From an uncultured Bacteroidales bacterium (GTDB taxonomy: Bacteria; Bacteroidota; Bacteroidia; Bacteroidales; Muribaculaceae), in contig URIC01000001.1 in assembly GCA_900547755.1 (NCBI GenBank), positions 41,403 through 105,402 of the forward strand: 64,000 nucleotides of DNA. Direction: 5' to 3'. The notes beneath the pieces are model-generated. The model was given only the letters and a program-made list of their open reading frames with translations. It was not told the DNA's origin and made no database searches. Positions 40,066 through 49,530 of this stretch are shown here, in pieces. Every line of letters begins with the position of its first letter. Position 1 is the stretch's first letter. The position numbers and the translations under genes were made by a program.

Positions 40066-42528
40066 ATGCGAATCAGGCAACTGTTGTACATCTCGGGTCT
40101 GTTTGTCCTCATGGCGCTCGGCGGCTGTGCCTCCGATGAGCCTTCGGGACTTGGAGATGGACAAGGACGGATTGTCCTGCGGGTAGGCGTGGACGGCTCT
40201 GTGACGGATGCAGTGCCGCAATCCCGCGCCTCGCAGGCATCGAAAGTTCCGGAAGTCTCGGAACTCAATCTTAAACTGACCAAGACCGACGGGTCGTATT
40301 CCCACTCATGGGGCTCTGTGGACGAGTTCCCTCTCGAGACGCAATTTACTGCCGGCGCTTACACGCTGGAGGCGTATTACGGAGCGATAGACTATGAGGG
40401 CTTCGAATCCCCCTATTATTACGGAGTGGCGGACCTGAATGTGGTGGAAGGCTCCGAGACCGAAGTGGCGGTGACGGCCTCGCTGGCCAATACGATGGTG
40501 AGCATAGACTACACCGACGCTTTCCGCAGGTTTTTCCCGCAGTACAGCGCCCAGGTACACTCCCAGGGGGGTGATTACATTTCCTTCGAGAGCGAGGAGG
40601 AGCGCCCGGCATACGTGCGCCCCGGCAACATTACTTTGGATGTCTCCATTACCAAGCAGAACGGCCTCTCCGCCACACTTCAGGCCGCCGAGTTCGAGGC
40701 ATTGCCCCGTCACCACTACCACGTCACGCTTGATGTGAACGACGGGCAGGCCGGCGAGGGGGTGCTGAAAATCATCTTCGACGACTCCATAGTAACCGAG
40801 GATGTGGACATCGATGTCTCGGACAAGGTACTTCTGATGCCCGGCCCCGTCGCCACGCCCAAAGGATTCGTAAGTGGCCAGACGCTGACGGTGTCCGAGG
40901 GCGAAACCCCTTCCCGGACGGCGGTTACGCTTAACGCGCCAGGCTCATTCCGTTCCGTGACACTCACCACCCGGAGCGACGAGTTGCTCTCGCGCGGCTT
41001 CCCCGCAGAACTGGACCTTATGAAGGCCACCGAGGCCCAGCAGGCGTTGCTCGCCTCATTCGGACTGGACGTAAAGGGCCTATACCGCAATCCGGACAAG
41101 ATGGCTGTGGTGGACTTTACCGACGTATTCAAGAACATCAGGAATCCCGGCAACCATTCATTCGCCATTGTGGCTGTGGACCGCTATGGCAAGACTCATG
41201 AGCCGGTAATGCTTGATGCCGTTGTCCGTGCCGTGAATCTCTCGATAGTATCGCTGCCGGGAATACGCATAGACGATGACCGCGCCAGTGTGACCCTCGC
41301 CTACGACGGGGCGGATTTCGCCGACAAGGTGAGGGTCGAATTGCAGACGGCAGTGGGTGTATGGTACGCGCCTACGGTCCTTTCCTCCGAAAAGTCCGGC
41401 GATAATTATGTGGTCACCTTCACGGTGCCCGAGACTCATGCCGACTTCCCGGTGCGTGTATGCTATGGTTCGACGGTCAAGGCTGTCGGCACCTTAAGCA
41501 AAACAGGTGTCCTGCTCTCTACTACCGATGTGGACGTATGGGCCACCCATGCCGTCTTCTCGGTGCAGAGAAACAGCAAATACGCTCTCGGCTCTCTGAA
41601 GTATTACGTCTCTGCCGACGGGAACAGCTACTCGGCCGTAAGTGACGTCACTGTCAACTCCGACGGCACGGTCACCTTGGGCGGCCTCACCCCCGGCGCC
41701 ACCCTGTATGTGGCGGCATCCGACACCGGCGTTGTTTCCGGCATTTACCGCTCCTGCTCCATCACTACCGAGCCGATAATACAGCCTCAGAACAACGAGA
41801 TGAATGACTGGAGCAGAGACTCCGGCTGGAGTAAAAAGGCGACAATCTACAACAATACCGTATATAACTATTTCCCCTGGAGCGCAGCCACCGACAATGC
41901 CTACTGGGCCACACGCAATATGCTGACCACCAACAAGGACCACGGCCATACCTCCATGTGGTATAATTATTATGCAGGCACGTACAACGTAGCCGGAGTG
42001 AACGGCACCAACGCTGCGGAAATCTGTACCGTCGGCTTTGCCAAAGGCGGAGCCAACACTTTTATCGAGGGCGGTGGCGCATGCAACGCCAAGGCCGCCG
42101 GCTATCTCTTCATGGGTTCATATACTTACAATCAGGGCTCAGACCAAGAGACATTCACCTACGGCCGTCCCTTCACTTCACGACCCACGGCGCTTACGTT
42201 CATGTATAAGTTCGCGGGCGTCAACTCCGAGAGCTTCAAGGCGTACGTAGTGGTGGAGAACCGCAACGGCGGCAAGGTCACCGAGCTTGGCCGCGCCGAG
42301 TTGGTGTCCAACCAGGACAAGAGCAGTTACACCACAGCCACGCTCCCCATAAAGTACACAAACACGAAGATGAAGGCCACACACGCCTACGTGGTGTTTA
42401 TTTCCAGTACGGCAGACAGTCCCTCCGTAAAGCCGGTGAAGGGGTCTAAAGGTGCGTTTCAGGGTTACACCGATGCCCGCTATATAGGCAATGTGCTTGA
42501 TGTGGACAACATTATTTTCACTTATTAA
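40066..42528 (+). CDS. DUF4493 lipoprotein with C-terminal PCMD-like domain
   Basis: 820 residues. Lipobox LGGC (Cys about 21), then a DUF4493 domain (about 35-260) with the motif seen in its neighbours: TLEAYYGAIDYEGFESPYYYGVADLNV, then SLANTMVSIDYTDAF. Several immunoglobulin/FnIII-like regions fill about 265-575. The last 240 residues form a jelly-roll resembling the PCMD domain (EMNDWSRDSGWSKKATIY, TFTYGRPFTSRPTALTFMYKF, ending NVLDVDNIIFTY). Probably surface exposed through the lipid anchor. First gene of the operon; the next starts 14 bases later. DUF4493 is a Bacteroidota family without known function, possibly fimbrillin-like. Confidence 0.82.
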   Translation: MRIRQLLYISGLFVLMALGGCASDEPSGLGDGQGRIVLRVGVDGSVTDAVPQSRASQASKVPEVSELNLKLTKTDGSYSHSWGSVDEFPLETQFTAGAYTLEAYYGAIDYEGFESPYYYGVADLNVVEGSETEVAVTASLANTMVSIDYTDAFRRFFPQYSAQVHSQGGDYISFESEEERPAYVRPGNITLDVSITKQNGLSATLQAAEFEALPRHHYHVTLDVNDGQAGEGVLKIIFDDSIVTEDVDIDVSDKVLLMPGPVATPKGFVSGQTLTVSEGETPSRTAVTLNAPGSFRSVTLTTRSDELLSRGFPAELDLMKATEAQQALLASFGLDVKGLYRNPDKMAVVDFTDVFKNIRNPGNHSFAIVAVDRYGKTHEPVMLDAVVRAVNLSIVSLPGIRIDDDRASVTLAYDGADFADKVRVELQTAVGVWYAPTVLSSEKSGDNYVVTFTVPETHADFPVRVCYGSTVKAVGTLSKTGVLLSTTDVDVWATHAVFSVQRNSKYALGSLKYYVSADGNSYSAVSDVTVNSDGTVTLGGLTPGATLYVAASDTGVVSGIYRSCSITTEPIIQPQNNEMNDWSRDSGWSKKATIYNNTVYNYFPWSAATDNAYWATRNMLTTNKDHGHTSMWYNYYAGTYNVAGVNGTNAAEICTVGFAKGGANTFIEGGGACNAKAAGYLFMGSYTYNQGSDQETFTYGRPFTSRPTALTFMYKFAGVNSESFKAYVVVENRNGGKVTELGRAELVSNQDKSSYTTATLPIKYTNTKMKATHAYVVFISSTADSPSVKPVKGSKGAFQGYTDARYIGNVLDVDNIIFTY

Positions 42529-42542
42529 GAGGTTACAACGTT

Positions 42543-43817
42543 ATGAACAATATATTCAGAATATTCAGCTGTCTGACATTGTTGGCCCTCTTGCTGCCCT
42601 CCTGCAGCAAGGAAGACCCGTTCACCGACGGAGAGGGCAAAGGAGAGGGGACGGCAAATTTCCGCAAAATGGTAGTGGAGGTGAACTCCTCTGAAAACCA
42701 GGTACGTGCCGCCGAGGTGAACATAGGGGACTTCCTGGTGGAGGTGAAGTCCACAGCCGGTGTCATCGAGTATGCCGGCACTTACGCCGCTATGCCGGAG
42801 GTGCTTACCCTTCCGGTAGCGGACTATACGGTCACGGTCAAGTCTCCCTCCAACCCCGATGCCGCATGGGAGTCTCCCTACTATGAAGGTTCCCAGTCGT
42901 TCTCTATCAAGGAGAACGAGGTCACATTCGTGGACCCCGTGGTCTGCAAAATCGGGAATGTGAAAGTGACCGTAAAGTATGACCCTAAACTGCTGCAGGT
43001 CATGGGCGAAGACTGTATGGTCAGCGTCGTGGCCGGCACCGGCGGCCGTCTGGATTACTCCAAGACGGAAACCCGTAGCGGCAACTTCCGTTATGTGGCC
43101 GGCGAGGGTTCCGCAACCCTGGTGGCTACTTTCCGTGGCACGGTGGAGGACAATCCGGAGGAGAATTTCCGTACCTATACGGATGTGGCTCCCGGCAACC
43201 ACTATATCATCACTTACCGCCTGAAGACTCCCGGTGTCGATCCTCCCGGCGCCACAGGCGGCATTACCCCGGGCGTTTCCATCGACGCGGTGGTGGAAGT
43301 GGTGGACATGAACGTGAACGTGGATGTGGATGACGATATACTGGAAGACACAGACCGTCCGGAACAGGGTGACCCCGACAACCCCGACAACCCCGACAAC
43401 CCCGACAACCCGGAGAAACACGCTCCTAAAGTAGTGGCCACGATAAACGGCACCACCGATGTGGATTATCCCGTAGAGGTGACAGGCTCCATGAGCGTGA
43501 AGGTGAAGGTGGACAGCGAGACCGGCATAACGGCTTTCACTGTGGACATCAAGTCCGATACCCTTACTCCCGAGGTCCTCTCCGGTGTAGGCCTCACCGA
43601 CCATCTTGACCTCGTCAATCCGGGAGCGTATGCCGAAGCCCTCAGCGGCCTCGGATTCCCGGTCAATGTCGGCGGAATGAAGGATGTGCCCGAGTTCGAC
43701 ATCTCCGGCCTCGTGCCCCTTTTGGGCGCACTCGGCTCCGGCGACCACCGATTTATCCTCACTGTCTCCGATGCGGGAGGCACGACAGTGGAGACCCTCT
43801 ATTTCGTAACTAAATAA
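42543..43817 (+). CDS. DUF4493 lipoprotein, short form
   Basis: 424 residues. Lipobox LPSC (Cys about 21). The DUF4493 domain (about 35-260) keeps DYTVTVKSPSNPDAAWESPYYEGSQSF and VVCKIGNVKVTVKYDPKLL. A spacer of four DPDNPDN-type repeats (about 277-291) leads to a C-terminal immunoglobulin-like domain (about 298-424: HAPKVVATINGTTDVDYPVEV...). It has no PCMD domain, unlike its two neighbours. It lies 14 bases after the first gene and 12 before the next. Probably a structural or adaptor subunit of the same surface assembly (inference). Confidence 0.82.
   Translation: MNNIFRIFSCLTLLALLLPSCSKEDPFTDGEGKGEGTANFRKMVVEVNSSENQVRAAEVNIGDFLVEVKSTAGVIEYAGTYAAMPEVLTLPVADYTVTVKSPSNPDAAWESPYYEGSQSFSIKENEVTFVDPVVCKIGNVKVTVKYDPKLLQVMGEDCMVSVVAGTGGRLDYSKTETRSGNFRYVAGEGSATLVATFRGTVEDNPEENFRTYTDVAPGNHYIITYRLKTPGVDPPGATGGITPGVSIDAVVEVVDMNVNVDVDDDILEDTDRPEQGDPDNPDNPDNPDNPEKHAPKVVATINGTTDVDYPVEVTGSMSVKVKVDSETGITAFTVDIKSDTLTPEVLSGVGLTDHLDLVNPGAYAEALSGLGFPVNVGGMKDVPEFDISGLVPLLGALGSGDHRFILTVSDAGGTTVETLYFVTK
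43371..43412 (+). repeat. 9-base tandem repeat coding Asp-Asn-Pro
   Basis: GACAACCCC-type units repeat about four times with nearly no base changes, encoding the DNP linker between the two domains of the 42543-43817 protein. The identity of the copies suggests recent slippage. Being 9 bases long, the repeat changes linker length and keeps the frame. Confidence 0.85.
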
Positions 43818-43829
43818 AGACGCTGTCCC

Positions 43830-46007
43830 ATGAAAAGAAATCTCATTTATCTTGTGGCCTCGGCGCTGGCCGGGGGAGCGTTGCTCTCTTCTTGCGCCAA
43901 TGAGGAACCTTTCGGCGACGGCGACGGTTGCCTGAATATGAAAATGGTGTTGAACCACACCATAACCCGCAGCGGCGAAGATGTCACGGACCAGAGCCTG
44001 GCCGACAAGGCCACTGTATATATTTCGGGTGCGAAGGGCCTTATGTACAAATACAAAGGTGTGGAGAACGTACCCGCGTCGCTGGCCCTGAAGAGCGGTT
44101 CGTACGTGGCCGAGGCCTGGACGGGCGACAGCGTGTCAGCCTCCTTCGACAAGAAATTCTATCGTGGCTATCAGAACTTCGACATCAGGTCCGGCGAGAC
44201 CACCAATGTGGTTCTCAACTGCAAAATAGCCAATGTGGTGGCTTCAGTGGCTCCCTCCGCCGATTTCTCGGCTGTGGTGAAGGACTACAAGGTGACGGTA
44301 GGCCACTCATACGCCACGCTGGACTTCACTCCTGACAACTTTGACAGCCACGCCTACTTTATGATGCCATACAAGAAGGAGGAGAAGGCTTTCGAGCCGA
44401 ACCTTACGTATTCCATCACCGGCACACTGGCTGACGGCACCGCTTTCGAGAAGGGGGGCACTATCTGGAATGTGGAGCGTGCCCACGAGTATGTAATCAA
44501 CATCAACTATACCCCCGGCGAGATGGACCCCTATGGCGGTGCCCTTATCTCGGTTGTGATAGACGACCATGAGCTGGTGGTGGACGATACAGTGGAAATC
44601 AACGGCGCACCCGTATTCTCGGGGGTGGGTTTCGATATGGCCGAGCCTCTGCTCACCGAGCCGGGCGCCTTTAGCCGCTGCAGCGTGTTCGTGCAGTCGC
44701 TGGGCGACTTCCGCACCCTCTCTCTCCATACCGACGACTACGCCGCCCTGGGGTTGCCTTCGGCCGACATCGATTTCGCGACTGCCGGACAGTCGGTGCT
44801 GAATGAGTGGCGGACAGCCGGTATGAGCTGCGAGTTCGGTTCAGGCGAGGAGGGCATCCGCACCGCCCGCATCTTCCTCGAAGACTTCATGCTCAACAAG
44901 CTCCCGGAGGGCGTGTATAACTTACGCATGACTGCCGTTGACTCCAACGCCAAGAAGCGCGAGCGCACCCTGACCCTGAATGTGAGCGCTTCCGGCATCG
45001 TGCTTACAGAGAGCGTATGGCATGAGATTTACGCCCATAGCGCCACACTGCACGCCAATATCGTTAACGACGATGTCACCGACCCCGGCTTCCGTTACCG
45101 CGAGGCCGGCACTTCGGAGTGGATTGTCGTCAGCGGAGTGAAGAGCAATATGCGCACCCGCGCGGCGGGTGACCGTATCTCGGTGACACTGACCGGGCTC
45201 AAGGCCGGTACGCGCTATGAGTACCAGGCTGTGAGCGAAGGCTTCGTCAACGAAAACTCCTTGTTCTTCACCACCGAGAGCGAATACGACCTGCCCAACG
45301 CCTCTTTCGAGGACTGGAGTCAGGATACCGGTACCAAGAAAGACAATGCCTGGATTCCCGGCGCCGGAGGTGTAGTGACCTTCTGGGACACCGGTAACCA
45401 CGGCTCTATGACCATGAGCAAGAATGTGACCACCAGGTCCACGGAAGTGTTCCACAGCGGTTCGGCCTCGGCCATGCTCCAGAGTCAGTTCGTGGGCTTT
45501 ATGGGCGTAGGCAAGTTTGCCGCCGGCAATCTGTTTGCCGGTTCATATCTGGAGACCCTGGGCACCAACGGACACCTTTCTTTCGGACGTGCATACAACG
45601 GTTCACGTCCTGTGAAACTGCGTGGCTACGTCTACTACACACCCGGTGAAGTGGACCGCAGTGAAGACGATGACAAACATCCCGATGTCGTGAAAGGCTC
45701 TACGGACAGGGGCATTATCTACGTGGCCCTTACCACTCAGGCCGTGGATGTCAATACCCAGACCAAGGAGCTGTTCGAGGCCAACGCATCTTACGTGCTG
45801 GCATACGGCCAGATGATTTTCACCGGCGAGTACGGTTCCTCTTCCGCCATGCGCGAGTTCGAGATTACCCTCGAGTACAAGGACGCCGCCCTGCTGCAGC
45901 GTGCCGGTTACCTGGTAATCACCGCCTCCGCAAGCCAGTATGGCGACTATTTTACCGGCTCCACTTCTTCTGTGATGTATCTGGACGATCTGGAACTCGT
46001 CTACTGA
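43830..46007 (+). CDS. DUF4493 lipoprotein with C-terminal PCMD domain
   Basis: 725 residues. Lipobox LSSC (Cys about 22). DUF4493 domain (about 30-240: SYVAEAWTGDSVSASFDKKFYRGYQNFDI, then LNCKIANVVASVAPSADF), two immunoglobulin-like regions, an FnIII-like stretch with DPGFRYREAGTSEWIVVSG and GTRYEYQAVSEG, then the PCMD domain (about 485-725: LPNASFEDWSQDTG, FWDTGNHG, LQSQFVGFMGVGKFAAGNLFAGSYL, ASQYGDYFTGSTSSVMYLDDLEL). PCMD (putative carbohydrate metabolism domain) is common in Bacteroidetes surface lipoproteins. Third gene of the operon; followed by a hairpin and 144 bases before the barrels. Confidence 0.85.
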   Translation: MKRNLIYLVASALAGGALLSSCANEEPFGDGDGCLNMKMVLNHTITRSGEDVTDQSLADKATVYISGAKGLMYKYKGVENVPASLALKSGSYVAEAWTGDSVSASFDKKFYRGYQNFDIRSGETTNVVLNCKIANVVASVAPSADFSAVVKDYKVTVGHSYATLDFTPDNFDSHAYFMMPYKKEEKAFEPNLTYSITGTLADGTAFEKGGTIWNVERAHEYVININYTPGEMDPYGGALISVVIDDHELVVDDTVEINGAPVFSGVGFDMAEPLLTEPGAFSRCSVFVQSLGDFRTLSLHTDDYAALGLPSADIDFATAGQSVLNEWRTAGMSCEFGSGEEGIRTARIFLEDFMLNKLPEGVYNLRMTAVDSNAKKRERTLTLNVSASGIVLTESVWHEIYAHSATLHANIVNDDVTDPGFRYREAGTSEWIVVSGVKSNMRTRAAGDRISVTLTGLKAGTRYEYQAVSEGFVNENSLFFTTESEYDLPNASFEDWSQDTGTKKDNAWIPGAGGVVTFWDTGNHGSMTMSKNVTTRSTEVFHSGSASAMLQSQFVGFMGVGKFAAGNLFAGSYLETLGTNGHLSFGRAYNGSRPVKLRGYVYYTPGEVDRSEDDDKHPDVVKGSTDRGIIYVALTTQAVDVNTQTKELFEANASYVLAYGQMIFTGEYGSSSAMREFEITLEYKDAALLQRAGYLVITASASQYGDYFTGSTSSVMYLDDLELVY

Positions 46008-46017
46008 CCTTATATCC

Positions 46018-46048
46018 CCGGGGAGCCGGCTGACTTCCGGCTCCCCGG
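46018..46048 (+). terminator. 12-bp hairpin after the third DUF4493 gene
   Basis: CCGGGGAGCCGG pairs exactly with CCGGCTCCCCGG (loop CTGACTT). No T-run follows, so it may attenuate rather than stop transcription into the barrel genes, or protect the upstream mRNA. Confidence 0.55.
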
Positions 46049-46150
46049 ACCAATAACAACAGGTGAGACTCTGTAAACGGACTTGAAATTTATCAGCCGG
46101 TAAAAGTCATTGACGGCCGGTTTACGGAATCTGCCTCAAACCCCTTTTTG

Positions 46151-46936
46151 ATGAACAGACATTTGCTCGCATTAGTACTGCTGCTTATGCCGGCACTGCT
46201 GTTTGCCGCCGAGAAGGCAGACTCAGTGCGACCTCCATACCCGGCCACGGGCATAGGACGCGAGATTCCGGAATTTAAACGAAAGATAGAGTCCACGGTC
46301 TTTATCCCCAAAGGTCAGTGGGGTGCCGGCGTCAGCGTCAATTACTCTCAGTCCAACCAGAGTAATTATCAGTTTCTCATTGTGGAGAATCTGAACGGCG
46401 ACACATATTCATTCAAGGTAAGTCCCTTGCTGGTCTATTTTGTCAGAAACGACATGGGCCTCGGAGGACGTTTCGCATACTCCCGCGCTCTCACGAAGCT
46501 GGAACATGGCGACATCGTGATTGACTCCGAGACGGACTATGACGTTGACAATCTGTACAGCCTGAGCCACAAATACTCGTTTACCGCAGTTATGAGAAAT
46601 TACTTCTCGCTGGGCAAGAGCAAGCGCTTCGGTTTCTTCAACGAGATGCAGCTTGAGTTCGGCGGCGGACAGAGCAAACTGATGAAGGGTAAGAACGAGG
46701 AGCTTACCGGCAATTACGCCCGCGACTTCCATTTCAATATAGGTTTCGCCCCCGGCATGGTCATGTTCCTGAACAATTATGTGGCCATGGAGGTGAACGT
46801 GGGCGTGCTCGGCTTCGGACTTACCTCGACCAAACAGATTGACGACCGCATATACGAGAGTCATCGCAAGAGCGAATCCGCCAACTTCCGCATCAATCTG
46901 TTCTCTATAACATTCGGCACTACATTTTATCTCTAA
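46151..46936 (+). CDS. outer-membrane beta-barrel protein, first of two paralogues
   Basis: 261 residues with a signal peptide (about 1-19, LLFAAE). The mature part opens with a plug-like segment and then strands typical of a barrel: FIPKGQWGAGVSVNYSQSN, FKVSPLLVYFVRNDMGLGGRFAYSRA, KRFGFFNEMQLEFGGG, FNIGFAPGMVMFLN, ending in FSITFGTTFYL. The same pattern recurs in the next gene. The start is ATG 46151; the TTG just before it is possible. It sits inside the DUF4493/PCMD locus and could be the membrane anchor or channel for those lipoproteins (inference). Confidence 0.78.
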   Translation: MNRHLLALVLLLMPALLFAAEKADSVRPPYPATGIGREIPEFKRKIESTVFIPKGQWGAGVSVNYSQSNQSNYQFLIVENLNGDTYSFKVSPLLVYFVRNDMGLGGRFAYSRALTKLEHGDIVIDSETDYDVDNLYSLSHKYSFTAVMRNYFSLGKSKRFGFFNEMQLEFGGGQSKLMKGKNEELTGNYARDFHFNIGFAPGMVMFLNNYVAMEVNVGVLGFGLTSTKQIDDRIYESHRKSESANFRINLFSITFGTTFYL

Positions 46937-46941
46937 GGCTC

Positions 46942-47934
46942 ATGAAGAAGATACTCACATCGCTTATATCGGCCCTTTGCGCCGTCGCCGCCCATGGAGC
47001 CCCGGAGATGAAAGACTCCATGCCTCATCAGGACCTCGACACTCTGACAGTCACCGCCCCGCGCCATAACGCCGCAGGCCGCTACGTATGGGTGCCGGAT
47101 ACGTTGGTGCGCGAGGTGAACGACGTGCTTTGCGGACGCTCCGAGATTGTGGAAAAAATCCCCGAACCGGAGTTTGACCTGGTGCGTGTAGACGGCGACA
47201 CTGTCTCGCAGGTGCTTAAGGACCGCAATCTTGGCCGATATGACCGAGGCCTGTACAACTACCTGTTTATTCCCAGGGACCGCTGGCAACTCGGCATCAC
47301 CGCAAGCTACGGCAAGTTCTCTACCGAGGACCTCAAGCTGCTGGATATGGTCAGCGACCTGGACCTGGACATAACCGCCTACTCGGTGAACCCCTATATC
47401 AGTTACTTTATACGGAACAACCTGAGTGTCGGACTGCGTTTCGGGTATACCAACGCCAAAGCCGGAGTGACGAGCCTGGACGTGGACTTCGATGACGACC
47501 TGAATTTCTCGCTCAGGGATGTGGCCTACAATAACGAGACATACACTGCCGCTTTCTTTATGCGCCAGTTCTACGGCCTCTCTCGCGCCGGGCGCTTCGG
47601 CGTTTTCAACGAAATGGAGCTGTCATTCGGCTCCGGCAATGCCGATTTCACCCGCTCTTACGACAACAAGCCGCGTACCACCCACTCCACTTATATGACT
47701 GCGAAACTTACCTTCTCACCGGGTCTATGCGTCTTTATTATGGAGAATGTCTCGTTCAATGTCAGCTTCGGCGTGTTCGGCTTCCACTTGCGCAACGAAA
47801 AGCAGCGCACGGTGATGGACAATCCCGCAGACCGTGAGGAGCATCCGGACGAGAGCGGCTCACGCTTCACTTCCGGCGCCAATTTCCGATTCAATATTTT
47901 CAACATAAACTTCGGGCTCGGCATACACATCTGA
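46942..47934 (+). CDS. outer-membrane beta-barrel protein, second paralogue
   Basis: 330 residues with a signal peptide (about 1-19, AAHGA). A roughly 85-residue N-terminal periplasmic segment precedes the barrel, which matches its neighbour: FIPRDRWQLGITASYGKFS, YSVNPYISYFIRNNLSVGLRFGYTNA, GRFGVFNEMELSFGSGNADF, LTFSPGLCVFIMENVSFNVSFGVFGF, ending FNINFGLGIHI. It starts 5 bases after the first barrel gene. The two clearly arose by duplication; the long N-terminal segment is the main difference. Confidence 0.78.
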   Translation: MKKILTSLISALCAVAAHGAPEMKDSMPHQDLDTLTVTAPRHNAAGRYVWVPDTLVREVNDVLCGRSEIVEKIPEPEFDLVRVDGDTVSQVLKDRNLGRYDRGLYNYLFIPRDRWQLGITASYGKFSTEDLKLLDMVSDLDLDITAYSVNPYISYFIRNNLSVGLRFGYTNAKAGVTSLDVDFDDDLNFSLRDVAYNNETYTAAFFMRQFYGLSRAGRFGVFNEMELSFGSGNADFTRSYDNKPRTTHSTYMTAKLTFSPGLCVFIMENVSFNVSFGVFGFHLRNEKQRTVMDNPADREEHPDESGSRFTSGANFRFNIFNINFGLGIHI

Positions 47935-47957
47935 CGCCCCCCGCAACAGCCTCTTAA

Positions 47958-49529
47958 ATGCGACACAAAGCACTGTATATATTGCCGGTGTGCCTGACAA
48001 TACTCGCCGCCGGGTGCATAAAAAACGACCTTCCGTATCCGAAGATACAGCAGGACATACTCACCATAGCGGTAGAGGGCGAGTCCGCCCCGGCCACTAT
48101 AAACGCCAATGAGCTGACGGTGACGCTCCACCTGGCAGAAACCACGGACCCCGAGAAGGTACGGTTCACCGACTTCACCTACACGGACGGCGCCGAGTGC
48201 TCGCGCAATCTGCTTGAAGGCATATACGACCTTTCCGAACCGCTGCATCTCACTCTCTCGCTCTATCAGGATTACAACTGGACCATCAATGCCGAACAGA
48301 CCATAGAACGCTATTTCTCTGTGGCCGGACAGATAGGGGAGACGGCCATTGATGTTGCCGGCAAGCGTATAGTGCTGTACGTGTCCAAGACCACCGACCT
48401 GCACAATCTGAAGGTCACCGGTGTCAAACTTGGCCCGGAGGGGATAACCACCCTCAGCCCGGACCTTAAGGCCGGCGATGTGATAGATGCCTCTTCCCCC
48501 GTGACTGTACGGGTCAGCTATTTCAATATGGAGCAGACGTGGACGCTGTATGTGGACACCACCGACGCCATAGTCACCACCACCCAGGCCGATGCGTGGG
48601 TAAACGTGCTGTGGATATACGGCAACGCCCCTGAAAATGCTGACAACGGCTTCCGTTACCGTCGGGCCTCGGATTCCGAATGGATTACGGTGCCGAAGGA
48701 ATACATCACCTACAACGGGGGAGCCTTCGTGGCCCGAGTGCCTCATCTCAGCCCTCTCACCGACTATGTGGTATGCGCTTATTCCGACGAGAACACGGGC
48801 AACGAGATAGAGGTAACCACCGGGGCTGCCATGGACCTTCCGGATGCCGGCTTCGATGTCTGGTGGAAGAACGGCAATGTCTGGTGCCCCTGGGCAGAGA
48901 ACGGCTCTTCCTGGTGGGATACCGGCAATAAGGGTGCCGCCACGCTGGGGCAGAGCAATGTCACTCCCTCTGACGACACTCCCACAGGTATCGGTCAGTC
49001 CGCAAAGCTGGAGACCAAGTTCGTGGGCATAGGCGCCATAGGCAAGCTGGCGGCCGGTTCTATATACTCGGGCAGTTTCCGAAAAGTGGACGGTACAAAC
49101 GGTATCCTTGACTTCGGACGTCCGTGGAACGTGCGCCCCACTAAGCTGAAGGGTTTTTACAAATTCTCCAATACCGACATCAACTATGCCTCCGAGGAGT
49201 TCAAGGACCTGATGGGACGTCCCGACACCTGTCAGATTTGGATAGCCCTCACTGACATGGACGCTCCCTGCGAAATACGCACCAACCCGAAGAATCGCCA
49301 GCTATTCGACCGCAATGCCCCGGGTGTGATAGCCTACGGCGAGTTTGCGCGCGGGGTGGCCTCCGACGGCTGGCAGCCTTTCGAGGTGGAGTTGCAGTAC
49401 AAGGCTACGAACCGCCGTCCCAAATATATGATTGTGGTATGCGCGGCTTCCAAATACGGAGACTATTTTACCGGCGGTACCGGTACGACACTGTATGTGG
49501 ACGATTTAAGTCTCAGCTACGACTATTGA
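47958..49529 (+). CDS. lipoprotein with C-terminal PCMD domain
   Basis: 523 residues. Lipobox LAAGC (Cys about 20). It has no DUF4493; the N-terminal 200 residues are immunoglobulin-like strands of another type (ILTIAVEGESAPATINANELTVTLHLAETTD..., VAGKRIVLYVSKTTDL), as in other Bacteroidota PCMD lipoproteins. An FnIII-like unit with NGFRYRRASDSEWITVP follows, then PCMD (about 290-523: LPDAGFDVWW, WWDTGNKGAATL, LETKFVGIGAIGKLAAGSIYSGSF, ASKYGDYFTGGTGTTLYVDDLSL). Its last two domains mirror the 43830 protein closely. Last structural gene of the locus; dgkA begins one base after its stop. Confidence 0.85.
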   Translation: MRHKALYILPVCLTILAAGCIKNDLPYPKIQQDILTIAVEGESAPATINANELTVTLHLAETTDPEKVRFTDFTYTDGAECSRNLLEGIYDLSEPLHLTLSLYQDYNWTINAEQTIERYFSVAGQIGETAIDVAGKRIVLYVSKTTDLHNLKVTGVKLGPEGITTLSPDLKAGDVIDASSPVTVRVSYFNMEQTWTLYVDTTDAIVTTTQADAWVNVLWIYGNAPENADNGFRYRRASDSEWITVPKEYITYNGGAFVARVPHLSPLTDYVVCAYSDENTGNEIEVTTGAAMDLPDAGFDVWWKNGNVWCPWAENGSSWWDTGNKGAATLGQSNVTPSDDTPTGIGQSAKLETKFVGIGAIGKLAAGSIYSGSFRKVDGTNGILDFGRPWNVRPTKLKGFYKFSNTDINYASEEFKDLMGRPDTCQIWIALTDMDAPCEIRTNPKNRQLFDRNAPGVIAYGEFARGVASDGWQPFEVELQYKATNRRPKYMIVVCAASKYGDYFTGGTGTTLYVDDLSLSYDY

Positions 49530-49530
49530 C

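Noticed and set aside
42525..43958. 477-codon open frame opposite the DUF4493 genes
   Set aside because: It spans two real genes and their junction on the other strand, is rich in His/Val/Gly as shadow frames are, and has no signal or domain.
40066..49529. Polysaccharide utilization locus
   Set aside because: No SusC, SusD, glycoside hydrolase or hybrid sensor is present; PCMD alone does not make a PUL.
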